Positions 26,132 through 35,447 are shown, numbered from the stretch's first letter. The stretch is 64,000 nt of DNA from Undibacterium piscinae (GCA_003970805.2 CP051152.1:2170001-2234000); one strand, 5' to 3'. Notes: generated by a model from the letters alone, not told the origin. Translations and numbers: made by a program.

Positions 26132-26710
26132 TCAAATCCTCGCCGCCAGTGCGCGGGTCTGTAGCAACCAGCGTTCTCGCTGCCCGGGTTGCGAGCTAAG
26201 CACGGGACCAAACATCAAAGACTTCAGCGGCTTTATGCCGCAAAACGCCAGCGTGGTAATTTCCATCTGCGCCACCGGTGACATCCGATATACCCATTTA
26301 AAATACCATGCCGGTGTATCCATCGTCACTAACAGATGGGCAGTGCGCCCCTTCAGTAGCTTTTCCTGAAAATTTGAATCAGGAGAAAATTTGAAGGCAA
26401 AGCCGGGTAACAATACCCTATCCAAAAAACCCTTCAACAGCGCTGGCATGCCTCCCCACCAAATCGGATAGACGAAACACAGGTGTTCAGCCCATTTAAT
26501 GTCTTGCTGGGCCTCTAGCAAACCGGGTTCGAGCTCCTGAATTTTCTTGTAGCCCTGATGCAAAACCGGGTCAAACACCAAGTCAGCCAAACGCAGAAAT
26601 CTGACTTCATGCCCGGCAGTCTGCGCCGCCGCAATGTAATTGCCGGCCAACGCGGCGCAAAAACTGCCACCGTCCGAGTGCCCCAGCACTACCAGTATTT
26701 TTTTGCCCAT
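26132..26710 (-). CDS. NAD(P)H:quinone oxidoreductase, flavodoxin-like fold
   Basis: Start ATG 26710 (MGKKILVVLGHSDGGSFC) is preceded by GGTGG at 8 bases. A GTG 12 bases upstream has no ribosome site. The protein has a flavodoxin-like alpha/beta fold of the KefF/NQO1 type: the N-terminal FMN-phosphate loop GHSDGGSF and the FVYPIWWGGMPALLKGFLDR segment lining the flavin. It probably performs two-electron reduction of quinones or electrophiles. The MerR-family gene 73 bases upstream on the same strand is a likely regulator. Confidence 0.85.
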   Translation of the reverse strand: MGKKILVVLGHSDGGSFCAALAGNYIAAAQTAGHEVRFLRLADLVFDPVLHQGYKKIQELEPGLLEAQQDIKWAEHLCFVYPIWWGGMPALLKGFLDRVLLPGFAFKFSPDSNFQEKLLKGRTAHLLVTMDTPAWYFKWVYRMSPVAQMEITTLAFCGIKPLKSLMFGPVLSSQPGQRERWLLQTRALAARI

Positions 26711-26783
26711 TACGATCGCCACCGGAAATTAAAGATAGCAGGATAAGTCTGCCCCTAAGGACAGAGTCAAGCGGATCAGAAAT

Positions 26784-27185
26784 TTACACGCCAGCTACCG
26801 GCATGGGATACGGCAGCGCGCATGAATCCAGGACAGAGGACTCATAGGCAGGACAGGAAAGTATTTCCTGATTGATCTGGGCCAGTTGCTGGTCCAGCTG
26901 TGTCAGCCGCCGTATTTCCGCTTGTATGCTGAGTCGTTTTTGCTGTATCTGCAGGCTCAGGCGCGACCAGTCTGAGCCTGCTCCGGTAAGTGCTGCCAGC
27001 AATTCGGATAAACGAAATCCCAGCGCCTGCGCTTGCTTAATCAGCCTGACCTGCGCCAACTCGCTCTCCGAATACACGCGGTAAACACCGCTGCGCGCTA
27101 CCTTCCCCAGCAAACCCAGTGCCTCGTAGTGACGTATCGCTTTGGGGCTGGCTCCGCTTAGTTTTGCTAATTCACCGATAAACAT
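26784..27185 (-). CDS. MerR family transcriptional regulator
   Basis: ATG 27185 gives 133 residues. The winged-helix N-terminus MFIGELAKLSGASPKAIRHY and the YEALGLL-to-YRVYSESEL segment are diagnostic for MerR. A dimerising coiled coil of Q/L/R residues follows (about 75-110), and a short C-terminal tail has two cysteines (SCPAYESS and DSCALPY) that could sense a thiol-reactive signal. Regulation of the adjacent quinone reductase is inferred from position. Confidence 0.87.
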   Translation of the reverse strand: MFIGELAKLSGASPKAIRHYEALGLLGKVARSGVYRVYSESELAQVRLIKQAQALGFRLSELLAALTGAGSDWSRLSLQIQQKRLSIQAEIRRLTQLDQQLAQINQEILSCPAYESSVLDSCALPYPMPVAGV

Positions 27186-27266
27186 TGGGACTCCCAAGTG
27201 AGCATAAGCTAGAAAAAAATAACGACAAGCAGCGCCAGTTTTCCGGCCAGGCATTGAGCTATCGGA

Positions 27267-27719
27267 TTATTGGACGCTGACCAATTCCACATCAAAGACC
27301 AGAGCGGTATTACCTGGAATCGGGCCATTGCCTTGTGGGCCATAACCCAAAGAGCTAGGAATAATGAGCGTGCGTTTGCCACCAACCTGCATCCCCGGTA
27401 TCCCTTGGTTCCAACCTGCAATGACGTTGCCGCCAATGGTAAATGTAAAGGTACCGCCATCAAATTTTGCGCCGCGCAAATTTGTCGCCTTGACGTCATA
27501 CAGCCAGCCTGTGTAGATAACCGTGACCTTGTTATTGGTATTGACCGCGACTCCGCTACCAACCGTGGTATCAATCGTTTTAAGTGCCACTACAGAGGCA
27601 GAACCTGAAGTGTCTACTACGGGAGCACTAGGCGTACTGCCACCACCACAGGCACTAATACCTACGGCAATACTGGCAGTTAAAATCAGGGAAGCAATGC
27701 GATTGAGCGATGTAGTCAT
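27267..27719 (-). CDS. FKBP-type peptidyl-prolyl isomerase, lipoprotein
   Basis: ATG 27719 gives 150 residues with a lipoprotein signal ([15 protein letters not shown], lipobox ISAC) and a Gly/Ser/Pro linker. One FKBP domain follows ([40 protein letters not shown], final [11 protein letters not shown]). It is a paralogue of the protein at 21680-22147. The IS element at 27884 lies 165 bases upstream and may have separated the gene from its promoter or supplied a new one. Confidence 0.9.
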   Translation of the reverse strand: MTTSLNRIASLILTASIAVGISACGGGSTPSAPVVDTSGSASVVALKTIDTTVGSGVAVNTNNKVTVIYTGWLYDVKATNLRGAKFDGGTFTFTIGGNVIAGWNQGIPGMQVGGKRTLIIPSSLGYGPQGNGPIPGNTALVFDVELVSVQ

Positions 27720-27934
27720 AATATTTATCAAAATGGACGGAATTGACGGATGGCGATTATAGGCTGCAGGGGTGCGTCGGGCAAGTTGCAAGATAAATGC
27801 AACGATGTCGCAGATCGTTACTCGCATAAACTCTCGATGAATTTCAGAACTGATCAAGCCCAATAAAAAAGCCACCAGACTTATGAACTGCACCCCAAAA
27901 GTTGGACACCAGTCCTAACTTTTGGGGTGTTTTT

Positions 27935-28462
27935 ATGAGTAAGTACACGAAGCAGTTTAAATTAGGCGTCGTTAAACGGTATCTCAACAAGTCGACCAGC
28001 TTCAACGCCATCGGGCAGCATTACTGTATTAATGGGTCGATAGTGCGTCGCTGGGTAAAGCGCTACGAGCACTACGGCGCTGAAGGTCTCGGAAAGAAGT
28101 TCAGCCATTACAACCTGGAGTTCAGGCTCTCGGTATTGCAACACATGTGGGATCAGCAGCTCTCCTATGCAGAAACCGCACTCGTGTTTGATATCCGCAG
28201 CCCAGGTTGCCTCGGAGTCTGGGAACGCAGTTATCATAGCGGTGGTATCGACGCCTTAACTCCACGCACCCGAGGACGCCCTAAAAACATGTCAGCCCCA
28301 CCAACACCAAAAGCACCGCACGCCAAAGAAGATGAAAGCCGCAGCCACGAAGAATTGCTGGCGGAAGTGGCTTATCTGCGCATGGAGAATGCCTACCTAA
28401 AAAAGTTAAAAGCCTTAGTTCAGCAACAAGCACAGACAACACCGCGCAACAAGCGCAAGTAG
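27935..28462 (+). CDS. IS3-family transposase OrfA
   Basis: ATG 27935 (MSKYTKQFKLGVVKRYL) gives 175 residues with two helix-turn-helix units that bind the IS ends (FNAIGQHYCINGSIVRRWV and SYAETALVFDIRSPGCLGVW), a basic/proline linker and a C-terminal leucine zipper (ELLAEVAYLRMENAYLKKLK). It matches IS150-group OrfA in length. The stop codon overlaps the orfB frame by one base. Confidence 0.9.
   Translation: MSKYTKQFKLGVVKRYLNKSTSFNAIGQHYCINGSIVRRWVKRYEHYGAEGLGKKFSHYNLEFRLSVLQHMWDQQLSYAETALVFDIRSPGCLGVWERSYHSGGIDALTPRTRGRPKNMSAPPTPKAPHAKEDESRSHEELLAEVAYLRMENAYLKKLKALVQQQAQTTPRNKRK
28399..28405 (+). other. Programmed -1 frameshift site (A_AAA_AAG)
   Basis: In the orfA frame the heptamer reads A AAA AAG, the classic slippery sequence of IS3-family elements. 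The -1 frame is open from here into orfB, so slippage would give an OrfAB fusion transposase. Confidence 0.85.
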
Positions 28463-29298
28463 TGCAAGAACTAAGGCAGCAGTACCCGATAGCCGGCTTG
28501 CTCAAACTTGCCGGTCTGGCACGCAGTACGTTTTACTATCAACAGAAAGCCTTGCTGGCAGCAGATAAATATGCGGATTTGAAGGGCCGCATCCGCAGCA
28601 TTTACGCACGCCATAAGGGGCGTTATGGTTATAGGCGCATCACCGCGACCATCCAGAAAATGGGTACGCTTGTAAACCACAAGACAGTGCAGAGATTGAT
28701 GACGTCGCTCGGACTCAAGTCACTGGTCAGAATCAAAAAATACCGTTCCTACAAGGGCGACGTGGGCTGTGCTGCGCCCAATATTTTACAACGTCAGTTC
28801 GAGGCACAAGAGCCGAATCAGAAGTGGGTAACGGATGTGACGGAATTTAATGTTGCCAGAGAAAAGTTGTATCTCTCCCCGGTATTGGATTTGTACAATG
28901 GCGAAATTATTGCCTATGAGACGTCCAGACGCCCGGTGTTTGAAATGGTGAGCAACATGCTCAAGAAAGCGTTGGTCAAATTAAAGCCAGGCGAAAAGCC
29001 AGTCTTGCATTCGGATCAGGGGTGGCAATATCGAATGCCCGCCTACCAACGGCTACTCGGGAAAAATCAAGTCACACAGAGCATGTCACGCAAAGGAAAC
29101 TGTCTCGACAATGCAGCGATGGAAAGCTTTTTTGCAGTGCTGAAGTCTGAGTATTTTTACCTCGACAAATTTAAAAGCATTGATGAGCTTCAAAAAGGGC
29201 TGGCAAAGTATATTCACTACTATAATTACGATCGCATTAAGATGAAACTAAAAGGGCTGAGCCCTGTGCAATACAGAACCCAGCCCTTGGTAACCTAA
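28462..29298 (+). CDS. IS3-family transposase OrfB (rve integrase core)
   Basis: This encodes 278 residues from a GTG, but production as an OrfAB fusion by -1 frameshifting is more likely. It has an HTH_21-like N-terminus (RIRSIYARHKGRYGYRRI), then an RNase H-like core with the DDE triad: Asp in WVTDVTEF, Asp in LHSDQGWQY and Glu in AAMESFFAVLKSE. The end, SPVQYRTQPL, is typical of the family. Confidence 0.93.
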   Translation: MQELRQQYPIAGLLKLAGLARSTFYYQQKALLAADKYADLKGRIRSIYARHKGRYGYRRITATIQKMGTLVNHKTVQRLMTSLGLKSLVRIKKYRSYKGDVGCAAPNILQRQFEAQEPNQKWVTDVTEFNVAREKLYLSPVLDLYNGEIIAYETSRRPVFEMVSNMLKKALVKLKPGEKPVLHSDQGWQYRMPAYQRLLGKNQVTQSMSRKGNCLDNAAMESFFAVLKSEYFYLDKFKSIDELQKGLAKYIHYYNYDRIKMKLKGLSPVQYRTQPLVT

Positions 29299-29390
29299 GC
29301 AATTAATCTGTCCAACTTAATGGGGTCAGTTCACTTACTCTGATGGCTTTTTTAGATAGCGAATTTCGCTGATCTGAAATTTATAGCATT

Positions 29391-30266
29391 TTATCGAATG
29401 ACTTTACATTGGCGCATTTCACATTTAGCGACGAAATTCTTGCCGCCATCACAGGCCATGCGATAAACCTCGGTAACGCCCTTGGGCGTCACCAGACCTG
29501 CGCCTTTGCCACCGAAGCAGCCAGCCTTGTTGGCCATTTTTTCAACCGTGACCGACGATACCCCGGTGCGAAATTCTATGGTTTGAATATTCTCCATGGC
29601 CGTCTGGCTACCGCTATAGGCAGGAGCAGCAGTCGCCGCTGGCGCCGTGGAATAATTTGCTATCGCATTATTTGAAGAAGCTACTGCGCCAGCACCTGAG
29701 CGGCCATTGATGACCTCAGTGACGATCTCATTACTCACCAGTTGAACCTGCTTATCAGTCACCGCGAAAAAAATACCTTCCCATGCGCTGGAGGTAGTAT
29801 TGTACTTGCGGGTACCAACTATGCGCCGCGACTGTAAATCAATAAATTCAACATCTGCGTCAAGAAATGCGTTGCCGGTCATAATGCCCAAAAAAATTCT
29901 GCCGCCCTGACTCACATAGCGATAATCGTTGATTTTTACGCCGATCAACGTGCCGGTTTCGGATGCAGGCAAGGCATCCCCTTCATAAAGGGAAAATGCC
30001 AGTCCCTTGCTCAAGGCTGCGGCAGACATACCCGCGCGCCACTCTTCACGAAAGGCTTGCCAGTCTGACGTGGCAGACACGGCCGGACTGCCCTTCACTA
30101 TCATCACAATTTTTTGGGCGGAAGCGGCAGGTATCTGAAGACGCGCGACATTCGCCGGAGGATTAGCCGTACTATCCTTAGTCTCCGTGGGTTTGGTGAC
30201 GGTAGCGGCACAACCAGTCAATATAATACTGAAAGCGACAAGCGCCATTTTTACTGACTTAAGCAT
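29391..30266 (-). CDS. DUF4410-like lipoprotein
   Basis: The ATG at 30266 (MLKSVKMALVAFSIILTGC) is chosen for GAGG about 10 bases upstream and because it places a lipobox, LTGC, at the right distance. An upstream start would add 11 residues. The mature part includes SDWQAFREEWRAGMSAAALSKG and GGRIFLGIMTGNAFLDADVEF, as in DUF4410 proteins, then a low-complexity A/S/N linker, then a cysteine-containing C-terminal module (AGCFGGKGAGL, RMACDGGK, CEMRQCKVIR). The function is unknown and outer-membrane anchorage is likely. Confidence 0.7.
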   Translation of the reverse strand: MLKSVKMALVAFSIILTGCAATVTKPTETKDSTANPPANVARLQIPAASAQKIVMIVKGSPAVSATSDWQAFREEWRAGMSAAALSKGLAFSLYEGDALPASETGTLIGVKINDYRYVSQGGRIFLGIMTGNAFLDADVEFIDLQSRRIVGTRKYNTTSSAWEGIFFAVTDKQVQLVSNEIVTEVINGRSGAGAVASSNNAIANYSTAPAATAAPAYSGSQTAMENIQTIEFRTGVSSVTVEKMANKAGCFGGKGAGLVTPKGVTEVYRMACDGGKNFVAKCEMRQCKVIR

Positions 30267-30450
30267 GCGGTGATATCCTCGAGAATAAATAAAAAACAAG
30301 TATTTTAGTCAGCCATTTTAAATGGGAAGTTAACAAAACGTATACCTAAAGTTCGATTCAGCCAGCACTTTCACGGCCTGACAGCAGGCTGCCGGAAAAC
30401 TGGGCATAATGAATTCCCCCCAACGACCATGATCGAATCGAGAACATCAC

Positions 30451-31062
30451 ATGATAGAAGTCCACCACTTAAGAGAATCACGTTCGCGCCGCATTACCTG
30501 GATGCTGGAAGAATTGGGGTTAGATTATGAGGTCATCAATTACGACCGCGATCCGGTCACCCACCTGGCGCCGCCAGAACTGAAACAGATACACCCTTTG
30601 GGCAAGGCACCGGTATTGCGCGACAAGGGCGAAGTCCTGATCGAGTCCGGTGCGATCATAGAATATCTGGTACGCCAGTACGGCAAGGGTGAGTTTGCCC
30701 CGGCCATAGGCACGCATGACTACAACCGTTACAGCCAATTTCTGCACTATGCCGAAGGCTCGGCCATGCTGCCGCTGATGCTCAAGCTCTACGTCGGACG
30801 TCTGGGTGAAGCCGGCGCGCCACTACAACCGCGTATCGCCAGCGAAATGCAAAATCATCTGGGTTATCTGGACGGGGAATTGGCGAACCGCGATTATTTC
30901 GTCGGCAACAGCCTCAGCGGTGCCGACGTACAGATATCCTTCATCGCCCAGATCGCCGTCAAGTTTGCCGGACGCGATGCCTATCCTAACCTGACGCGTT
31001 TCGTCGATATGTTCGAGGCGCGCCCGGCTTACCAGCGTGCCATCGCCAAAAACGGGGCTTAA
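30451..31062 (+). CDS. Glutathione S-transferase family protein
   Basis: This encodes 203 residues. The N-terminal thioredoxin-like domain contains SRSRRITWMLEELGLDYEV, the cis-Pro loop GKAPVLRD and the glutathione gamma-glutamyl-binding ESGAIIEYL. The C-terminal helical domain ends LTRFVDMFEARPAYQRAI. It is closest in layout to the beta/theta-like bacterial GSTs that detoxify electrophiles. It is a single gene with GAGAAC upstream of the ATG, followed by a hairpin shared with the convergent MipA gene. Confidence 0.9.
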   Translation: MIEVHHLRESRSRRITWMLEELGLDYEVINYDRDPVTHLAPPELKQIHPLGKAPVLRDKGEVLIESGAIIEYLVRQYGKGEFAPAIGTHDYNRYSQFLHYAEGSAMLPLMLKLYVGRLGEAGAPLQPRIASEMQNHLGYLDGELANRDYFVGNSLSGADVQISFIAQIAVKFAGRDAYPNLTRFVDMFEARPAYQRAIAKNGA

Positions 31063-31087
31063 TCAGCCCCGGTAGTGATCAATAAAA

Positions 31088-31122
31088 TGCGGGTGTGCCA
31101 CCAATTTGGCAGCACACCCGCA
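31088..31122. terminator. Hairpin between convergent GST and MipA genes
   Basis: TGCGGGTGTGC pairs over 11 bases with GCACACCCGCA. The position between two converging genes suggests bidirectional termination, although the T-tail is weak. Confidence 0.6.
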
Positions 31123-31179
31123 AGATGTAAAACAGCGCGGATTCAAATCAATGAATGAAACCGCGCGGAGTCAGCACGA

Positions 31180-31992
31180 TTAGAAGCGATAGCCTATCGT
31201 TGCACCTATCCCTGATACCGTACGACGGTCTGTCAATGGGCTGTCAGTTGCCACATCGGTCAGACGTGTTACACCTGCGCCGACAGTAGTCACCCAGTTT
31301 TTGTTCAATGCATGACGCCATGTCACACCAACGCCGGTACTAGTGATACCAGCGTCAGCCTTGTAGGCTGGATTGCCGCTGCTGACAGCTTGCGCCTGGG
31401 TCACACCGAAGAAAGTCTGGTTCTGTGTGCTGCTGCCAAAATTCACGCCTGCTGCCAATTCGACCAAATCAGTCTTGGTAGAGAGCACATCGTAACGGCC
31501 AACCAGGTCGACTGAAGTACCGTGGCGGTCACCCATGGTCTGGTGCACACCGGCATTGACATGGAAAGCGCCCATATCGTAATTGAGGAATAAGTTCACC
31601 TGGGCACGCGGATTCACATCGCCCATGCCGCTCAGATGATTCTTGCCATTATTGTCGCCGAACGATTCCTTGCGCCATGGGCTGACACCCAGACTGGCGG
31701 CGGCGGAAAAACCGGAAGAGTTGTTCAGGAAGCGATAGCCGATACCGTCTACCGTGCTTAGAAATACGCCGTTGGAAAAATTCGCTTCACCCAGCAAACC
31801 ACCGGCCCATCCGGTTTTTTCGCTGTATAAGGCGGTACCGTAACCAACGCCTACGCCTAACACTTGCTCGGCTTGTTCATTAGAACGCTGGCTGGCCTTG
31901 ACCGGTGCCAGGTTACCGGCATCTTGTGCCATCACCGGCAATCCAAAAAACGCTGTGCTCACGGTAAGTAAGGCAAGTAAATGAGGTTTCAT
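31180..31992 (-). CDS. MipA/OmpV family outer membrane protein
   Basis: This encodes 270 residues with a signal peptide (LLALLTVSTAFFGLPVMAQ). Alternating hydrophobic strands separated by short turns follow, then a terminal IGATIGYRF ending in Phe, the signature of outer-membrane beta-barrels. The segments YGTALYSEKTGWAGG, GVSPWRKESFGDN and RADVVVRY-like strands fit the MipA/OmpV family, which scaffolds murein enzymes in some species and is stress-induced in others. A specific role cannot be stated. Confidence 0.8.
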   Translation of the reverse strand: MKPHLLALLTVSTAFFGLPVMAQDAGNLAPVKASQRSNEQAEQVLGVGVGYGTALYSEKTGWAGGLLGEANFSNGVFLSTVDGIGYRFLNNSSGFSAAASLGVSPWRKESFGDNNGKNHLSGMGDVNPRAQVNLFLNYDMGAFHVNAGVHQTMGDRHGTSVDLVGRYDVLSTKTDLVELAAGVNFGSSTQNQTFFGVTQAQAVSSGNPAYKADAGITSTGVGVTWRHALNKNWVTTVGAGVTRLTDVATDSPLTDRRTVSGIGATIGYRF

Positions 31993-32343
31993 GATAGCTA
32001 ATCCTTATGATCTTGTTTGAACGGTTGAAGCTGAACTGGTATGCCGCGTTGAGTATTCACGCCCAGCCACAAGCTCGGAACAAAGCTTAATTGCCAATAG
32101 AAAAAAGTACCAATAAGACCGCAAAAGCCCAGCCTAACGATGCATCAGGTAGCGTAAAACGGTGCTTTTTATTGATTCCCCCCTAAATTTGAACTTATTT
32201 CAAAAAATGCTGACTGCTGTAAATAGCTGCATATCGTTTGCTGTAATGCCTCGGTCACCGCGCGCAATACGCCGGCCTGACACGCCTAATTTATTACCCG
32301 TTTGCTGCTATAGTGCGCGCTGGAATTTTTTTGTGGAAATGTC
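31993..32343. other. Divergent intergenic region between mipA-like and PepSY genes
   Basis: This is a 351-base spacer with no coding frame of merit. It must carry both divergent promoters. A TATAGT hexamer at 32309-32314 is placed correctly for a -10 element of the rightward gene. I see no Fur-box-like palindrome or other operator. Confidence 0.4.
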
Positions 32344-33495
32344 ATGTTTAAACGCGCGTGCTTACAACTACACTGGCTGATAGGCATCAGTGCCGGACTG
32401 GTATTGGCTGTCATCGGTCTGACCGGTGGCATGTATAGTTTTTCCAATGAGTTTATTAAGCTGCTTGATCCGCAGATCACCTCAGTCAATCTACCTGCCG
32501 ATTCGACTCGCGCATTGACACCGGCGGTGCTGCTGGCGCGGGTCAGCGAGCGCGCGCCTTACGTCTCATCCCTGACGCTCAGCGCCAAGCCGGATGAGGC
32601 GGCCAGGGTTGGCTTCATGAAGCCCGTACCCGGCAGTGACAAGAAAAAATTCGACCTGCAATACCTCAATCCATATACCGGTGAGCTATTGGGTAAGCCC
32701 GCTTCGGAAGATTTTTTCCGCCAGGTGCTAGACCTGCATCGCAAGCTGGGCCTGGACGAAACCGGCAAGGCCATCACCGGTGCCGCGACCCTGGCGTTGC
32801 TATTGCTGATCCTCTCCGGCCTCTATCTGCGCTGGCCCAAAACTACGGCACTTAATTGGCGCTCCTGGCTATACATAAATCGCCAATTAAGCGGCAGAGA
32901 TTTTTTAAGCAATTTACATGCGGTACTCGGCACTTGTGCCATATTGGCCTATCTGCTGTTCGCCCTGACCAGTCTCTCCTGGTCTTATGACTGGTATCGC
33001 AAGGGGCTCAATACGCTGGCAGGCAAGGACACGACTCAGACCGTCAAGCCCGCAGCTAAAACCAGCAAAACTGCCAGCGCTAGCATGCCTTCACAGACTG
33101 ACCTTGATGCGGTCTGGAATAACTTTAAGGCGGAAGTTCCGCATTACCGGAAACTGATATTGCTACTGCCTTCCGGCGCAGGGAAAAGCGCAGCAACGGT
33201 ACAGATACTCTACCTAGATACTCAGGCACCGCATCCGTATGCGAATAGCCGTATGGTGTTTGACGCTGCCAGCGGAGTTTTGCAAAGCCATGAGCGCTAT
33301 GCTGACAAGAGCTTGGGCGCCAAGCTGATGGCCAGCCTGTATGCGCTGCATTCCGGCAGTTTTTTTGGTACACCCGGGATGCTGATCATGATGCTGGCCG
33401 CCTTGCTGTTGCCGGTATTTGCCCTCACAGGCTGGATCATGTATCTGCACAGACGCAGAAAAAAATCACCCTACGCGCAACCGGCGAAGGGATAG
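32344..33495 (+). CDS. PepSY-associated transmembrane protein
   Basis: This encodes 383 residues. It starts with a TM helix carrying the family motif LHWLIGISAGLVLAVIGLTGG, then a periplasmic PepSY-type region, the strongly conserved DLHRKLGLDETGKAITG segment followed by a TM helix, LHAVLGTCAILAYLLFALTSL, and a final helix before HRRRKK. This four-helix PepSY_TM layout occurs in proteins near siderophore receptors, some of which reduce ferric complexes. No iron-uptake gene is adjacent here, so the role is left open. Confidence 0.87.
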   Translation: MFKRACLQLHWLIGISAGLVLAVIGLTGGMYSFSNEFIKLLDPQITSVNLPADSTRALTPAVLLARVSERAPYVSSLTLSAKPDEAARVGFMKPVPGSDKKKFDLQYLNPYTGELLGKPASEDFFRQVLDLHRKLGLDETGKAITGAATLALLLLILSGLYLRWPKTTALNWRSWLYINRQLSGRDFLSNLHAVLGTCAILAYLLFALTSLSWSYDWYRKGLNTLAGKDTTQTVKPAAKTSKTASASMPSQTDLDAVWNNFKAEVPHYRKLILLLPSGAGKSAATVQILYLDTQAPHPYANSRMVFDAASGVLQSHERYADKSLGAKLMASLYALHSGSFFGTPGMLIMMLAALLLPVFALTGWIMYLHRRRKKSPYAQPAKG

Positions 33496-33502
33496 GCGCC
33501 TA

Positions 33503-33865
33503 TCAGGCAAAGGTGTCTATACCCCCTTCGCGCACGGCAGGGGTGCGTATGGCGGTATGGCTGATGTTTTGTAGCAAGCCTTTGACGCCGTCGCCCTGCG
33601 CCGCCTGAGCGCCCCCCTTCTGACCGGCAGACTCAAGCTCAGCAATGCGCTGCATCAGCATTTGTATCTCTGCCTGCAAAATCTTTTGCAGCTCTTTTTT
33701 AGCCTTGACATCAAGACTGCCATCTCCCGACATATCCTTCGCCAACTTCATTAACGATGTCAGTCTGGTCTTAAGCTGAGCCAACTCGCTACCGGCGTTA
33801 TTGCCGGCAGCATGCGCAGTTACCAATTTCGTACTAAAGGCAATCGCGCCCGCATCTAAACTCAT
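33503..33865 (-). CDS. FlxA-like coiled-coil protein
   Basis: ATG 33865 (MSLDAGAIAFSTKLV) gives 120 residues. A G-run lies about 11 bases upstream. The centre is one long helix with coiled-coil heptads (LAQLKTRLTSLMKLAKDM, then LQKILQAEIQMLMQRIAELE), followed by a Gly/Gln-rich tail. Length and layout resemble FlxA-like proteins of proteobacteria, of unknown role. It converges with the PepSY gene with a gap of only 7 bases. Confidence 0.6.
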   Translation of the reverse strand: MSLDAGAIAFSTKLVTAHAAGNNAGSELAQLKTRLTSLMKLAKDMSGDGSLDVKAKKELQKILQAEIQMLMQRIAELESAGQKGGAQAAQGDGVKGLLQNISHTAIRTPAVREGGIDTFA

Positions 33866-34056
33866 AGGATATATTCCCCCCCAAAAAAATATCTTTATCG
33901 ACATAATTCCGGACATCTTGAATCCAGCTCATATACAAGCCTTCGATACAAGACTCAATACCAACAAGGGGAAATCAATATTTAATGTATATCAAGATCA
34001 ACGTTCACTTTTAATACTAGGCTAAGGCTAAAAACAAAAATGGCTATTCCAGATCA

Positions 34057-34878
34057 ATGACTAAATACCTGAATCAACCTCCTCAGTGCGCTCTTCAATT
34101 GCAAGCTAAGCGGCAATCTGTCTTCACCATCGCATTTAACCTATTGTGCTCAGTGAGCCTGGCATTCACTTTTTTCTCCTCGGCACAAGCTGAAACCATC
34201 ACCTTAGTCAGCGAAGACAATTGGTATCCGTATGCGGCACTGAGAAATGGCAAAGTCAGTGGCTTCACCGTCGATGTCATAGAAGCAGCCTATGCCAAAT
34301 CCGGTATCACGGTAGAGTTTGTGTCGGCGCCTTACTCGCGTTGTCTGATGATGACCAAAAGCGGTAAAGCCTTAGGCTGCTTTAACAGTTTGAACGACGC
34401 CAGTCTGGCCTCAGACTTCCTGTTTCACCAAGAACCCTTGTTTAAGGCGGTGATAGGCATCTACGCCAAAGAAAAAACCCAGGAAAAATCGCTCAAGGCG
34501 ATCGATCTTCGTGGCTATAGGGTAGGTGTCACGCATGAATATACGTATGGCGAAAAAATAGACAGCGACAAGAAAATCGTCAGGGAAGTGGCGCCCTCTG
34601 ATTTATCCAGTCTGCGCAAGCTAACGATGGGGCGCTCCGACTATTCGCTGGTGTATACCCGCGTGGCCGACTATCTGCAAACCGCATACCCCACTGAGCT
34701 CAAGGGGAAAGTACAGCAGGTTGGGGTCGCGCTGGAAGATAAACTATTCGTCAGTTTTTCGAAAATGCGGCCGGATGCAGCCCGTTATGCAGCCTTGCTG
34801 GATCAAGGCCTGCTGGCAATCCGCGCTGACGGAACGTATAGAAAACTGGAGAAGAAATGGGAAAGCCCTAGTCCTTAG
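34057..34878 (+). CDS. Periplasmic solute-binding protein, family 3 (SBP_bac_3)
   Basis: This encodes 273 residues with a signal peptide (LLCSVSLAFTFFSSAQA). The amino-acid-binding fold follows: ITLVSEDNWYPYAALRNGKVSGF, DVIEAAYAKSGITVEFV, then RGYRVGVTHEYTYG and the final IRADGTYRKLEKKW. No permease or ATPase gene adjoins it, so it may be an orphan binding protein feeding a distant transporter or a sensor. The ligand is unknown, probably a small polar compound. Confidence 0.85.
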   Translation: MTKYLNQPPQCALQLQAKRQSVFTIAFNLLCSVSLAFTFFSSAQAETITLVSEDNWYPYAALRNGKVSGFTVDVIEAAYAKSGITVEFVSAPYSRCLMMTKSGKALGCFNSLNDASLASDFLFHQEPLFKAVIGIYAKEKTQEKSLKAIDLRGYRVGVTHEYTYGEKIDSDKKIVREVAPSDLSSLRKLTMGRSDYSLVYTRVADYLQTAYPTELKGKVQQVGVALEDKLFVSFSKMRPDAARYAALLDQGLLAIRADGTYRKLEKKWESPSP

Positions 34879-35030
34879 CAAGCGACGTTTGCGATTTTTA
34901 GCCGCCCTGAGAGCGTCGACAGACGCGCATCTCAACAAGCACGCCTGCCAACACGCAGCAATCATGCGCCTTGCCAGGCACATGCCGCCACGATGCCCGG
35001 CTACAATGGGCTGCAGCGGCTCAGATTTTT

Positions 35031-35402
35031 TTAACGGCGATATGCCGCCCACGCCAGCATCGCCCACCCCAGCAAAAATGCCAGACCACCTAAAGGCGTA
35101 ATCGCGCCCAACACACGTATGCCGCTCAGCGCCAGCGCATACAGGCTACCGCTAAAAATGACTATGCCCGCCAACATGCTATAGCCGGCGCACAGCGACC
35201 AGACCGAATCAAGGCGCGCCATTAACAAGGCAATCGCCAACAAACCCAAGGCATGCACCATCTGATAATGCACCGCAGTTTGCCAGATCGCCAGCATCTC
35301 GGCACTCAGCGCTTGCTTGAGCGCGTGTGCACCAAAAGCACCACAAGCGACCGCGATAAACATATTGATGGCAGCGGCGGCGATGAAACGTCGTTCTTGC
35401 AT
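35031..35402 (-). CDS. DUF423 family membrane protein (YgdD-like)
   Basis: ATG 35402 (MQERRFIAAAAINMFIAVAC) is preceded by GGAAAG at 9 bases and gives 123 residues with four hydrophobic helices. The conserved start region GAFGAHALKQ and the MVHALGLLAIALL and GSLYALALSGIRVLGAITPLGG segments identify DUF423. The function is unknown. The corresponding E. coli gene is ygdD. Confidence 0.9.
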   Translation of the reverse strand: MQERRFIAAAAINMFIAVACGAFGAHALKQALSAEMLAIWQTAVHYQMVHALGLLAIALLMARLDSVWSLCAGYSMLAGIVIFSGSLYALALSGIRVLGAITPLGGLAFLLGWAMLAWAAYRR

Positions 35403-35447
35403 GTGAGGCTTTCCGTGAAATTTAAATGCCACATTGTAGAGCAGGAT

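Larger units (their letters stand above)
27884..29333 (+). mobile_element. IS3-family (IS150-type) insertion sequence, complete
   Basis: This element of 1450 bp has 25-bp terminal inverted repeats. The left end starts TGAACTGCACCCCAAAAGTT. The right end, read inward, starts TGAACTGACCCCATTAAGTT. Both end in TTGGACA. CTTA is repeated directly outside both ends (27880-27883 and 29334-29337), a 4-bp target duplication, so the insertion is recent and has not rearranged. It carries overlapping orfA and orfB with a -1 slippery heptamer and an intact DDE triad, so it is probably active. Confidence 0.95.

Noticed and set aside
32162..32380. 72-codon frame upstream of the PepSY gene
   Set aside because: It overlaps the PepSY start, has no ribosome site and has no domain. 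It is better read as promoter DNA.
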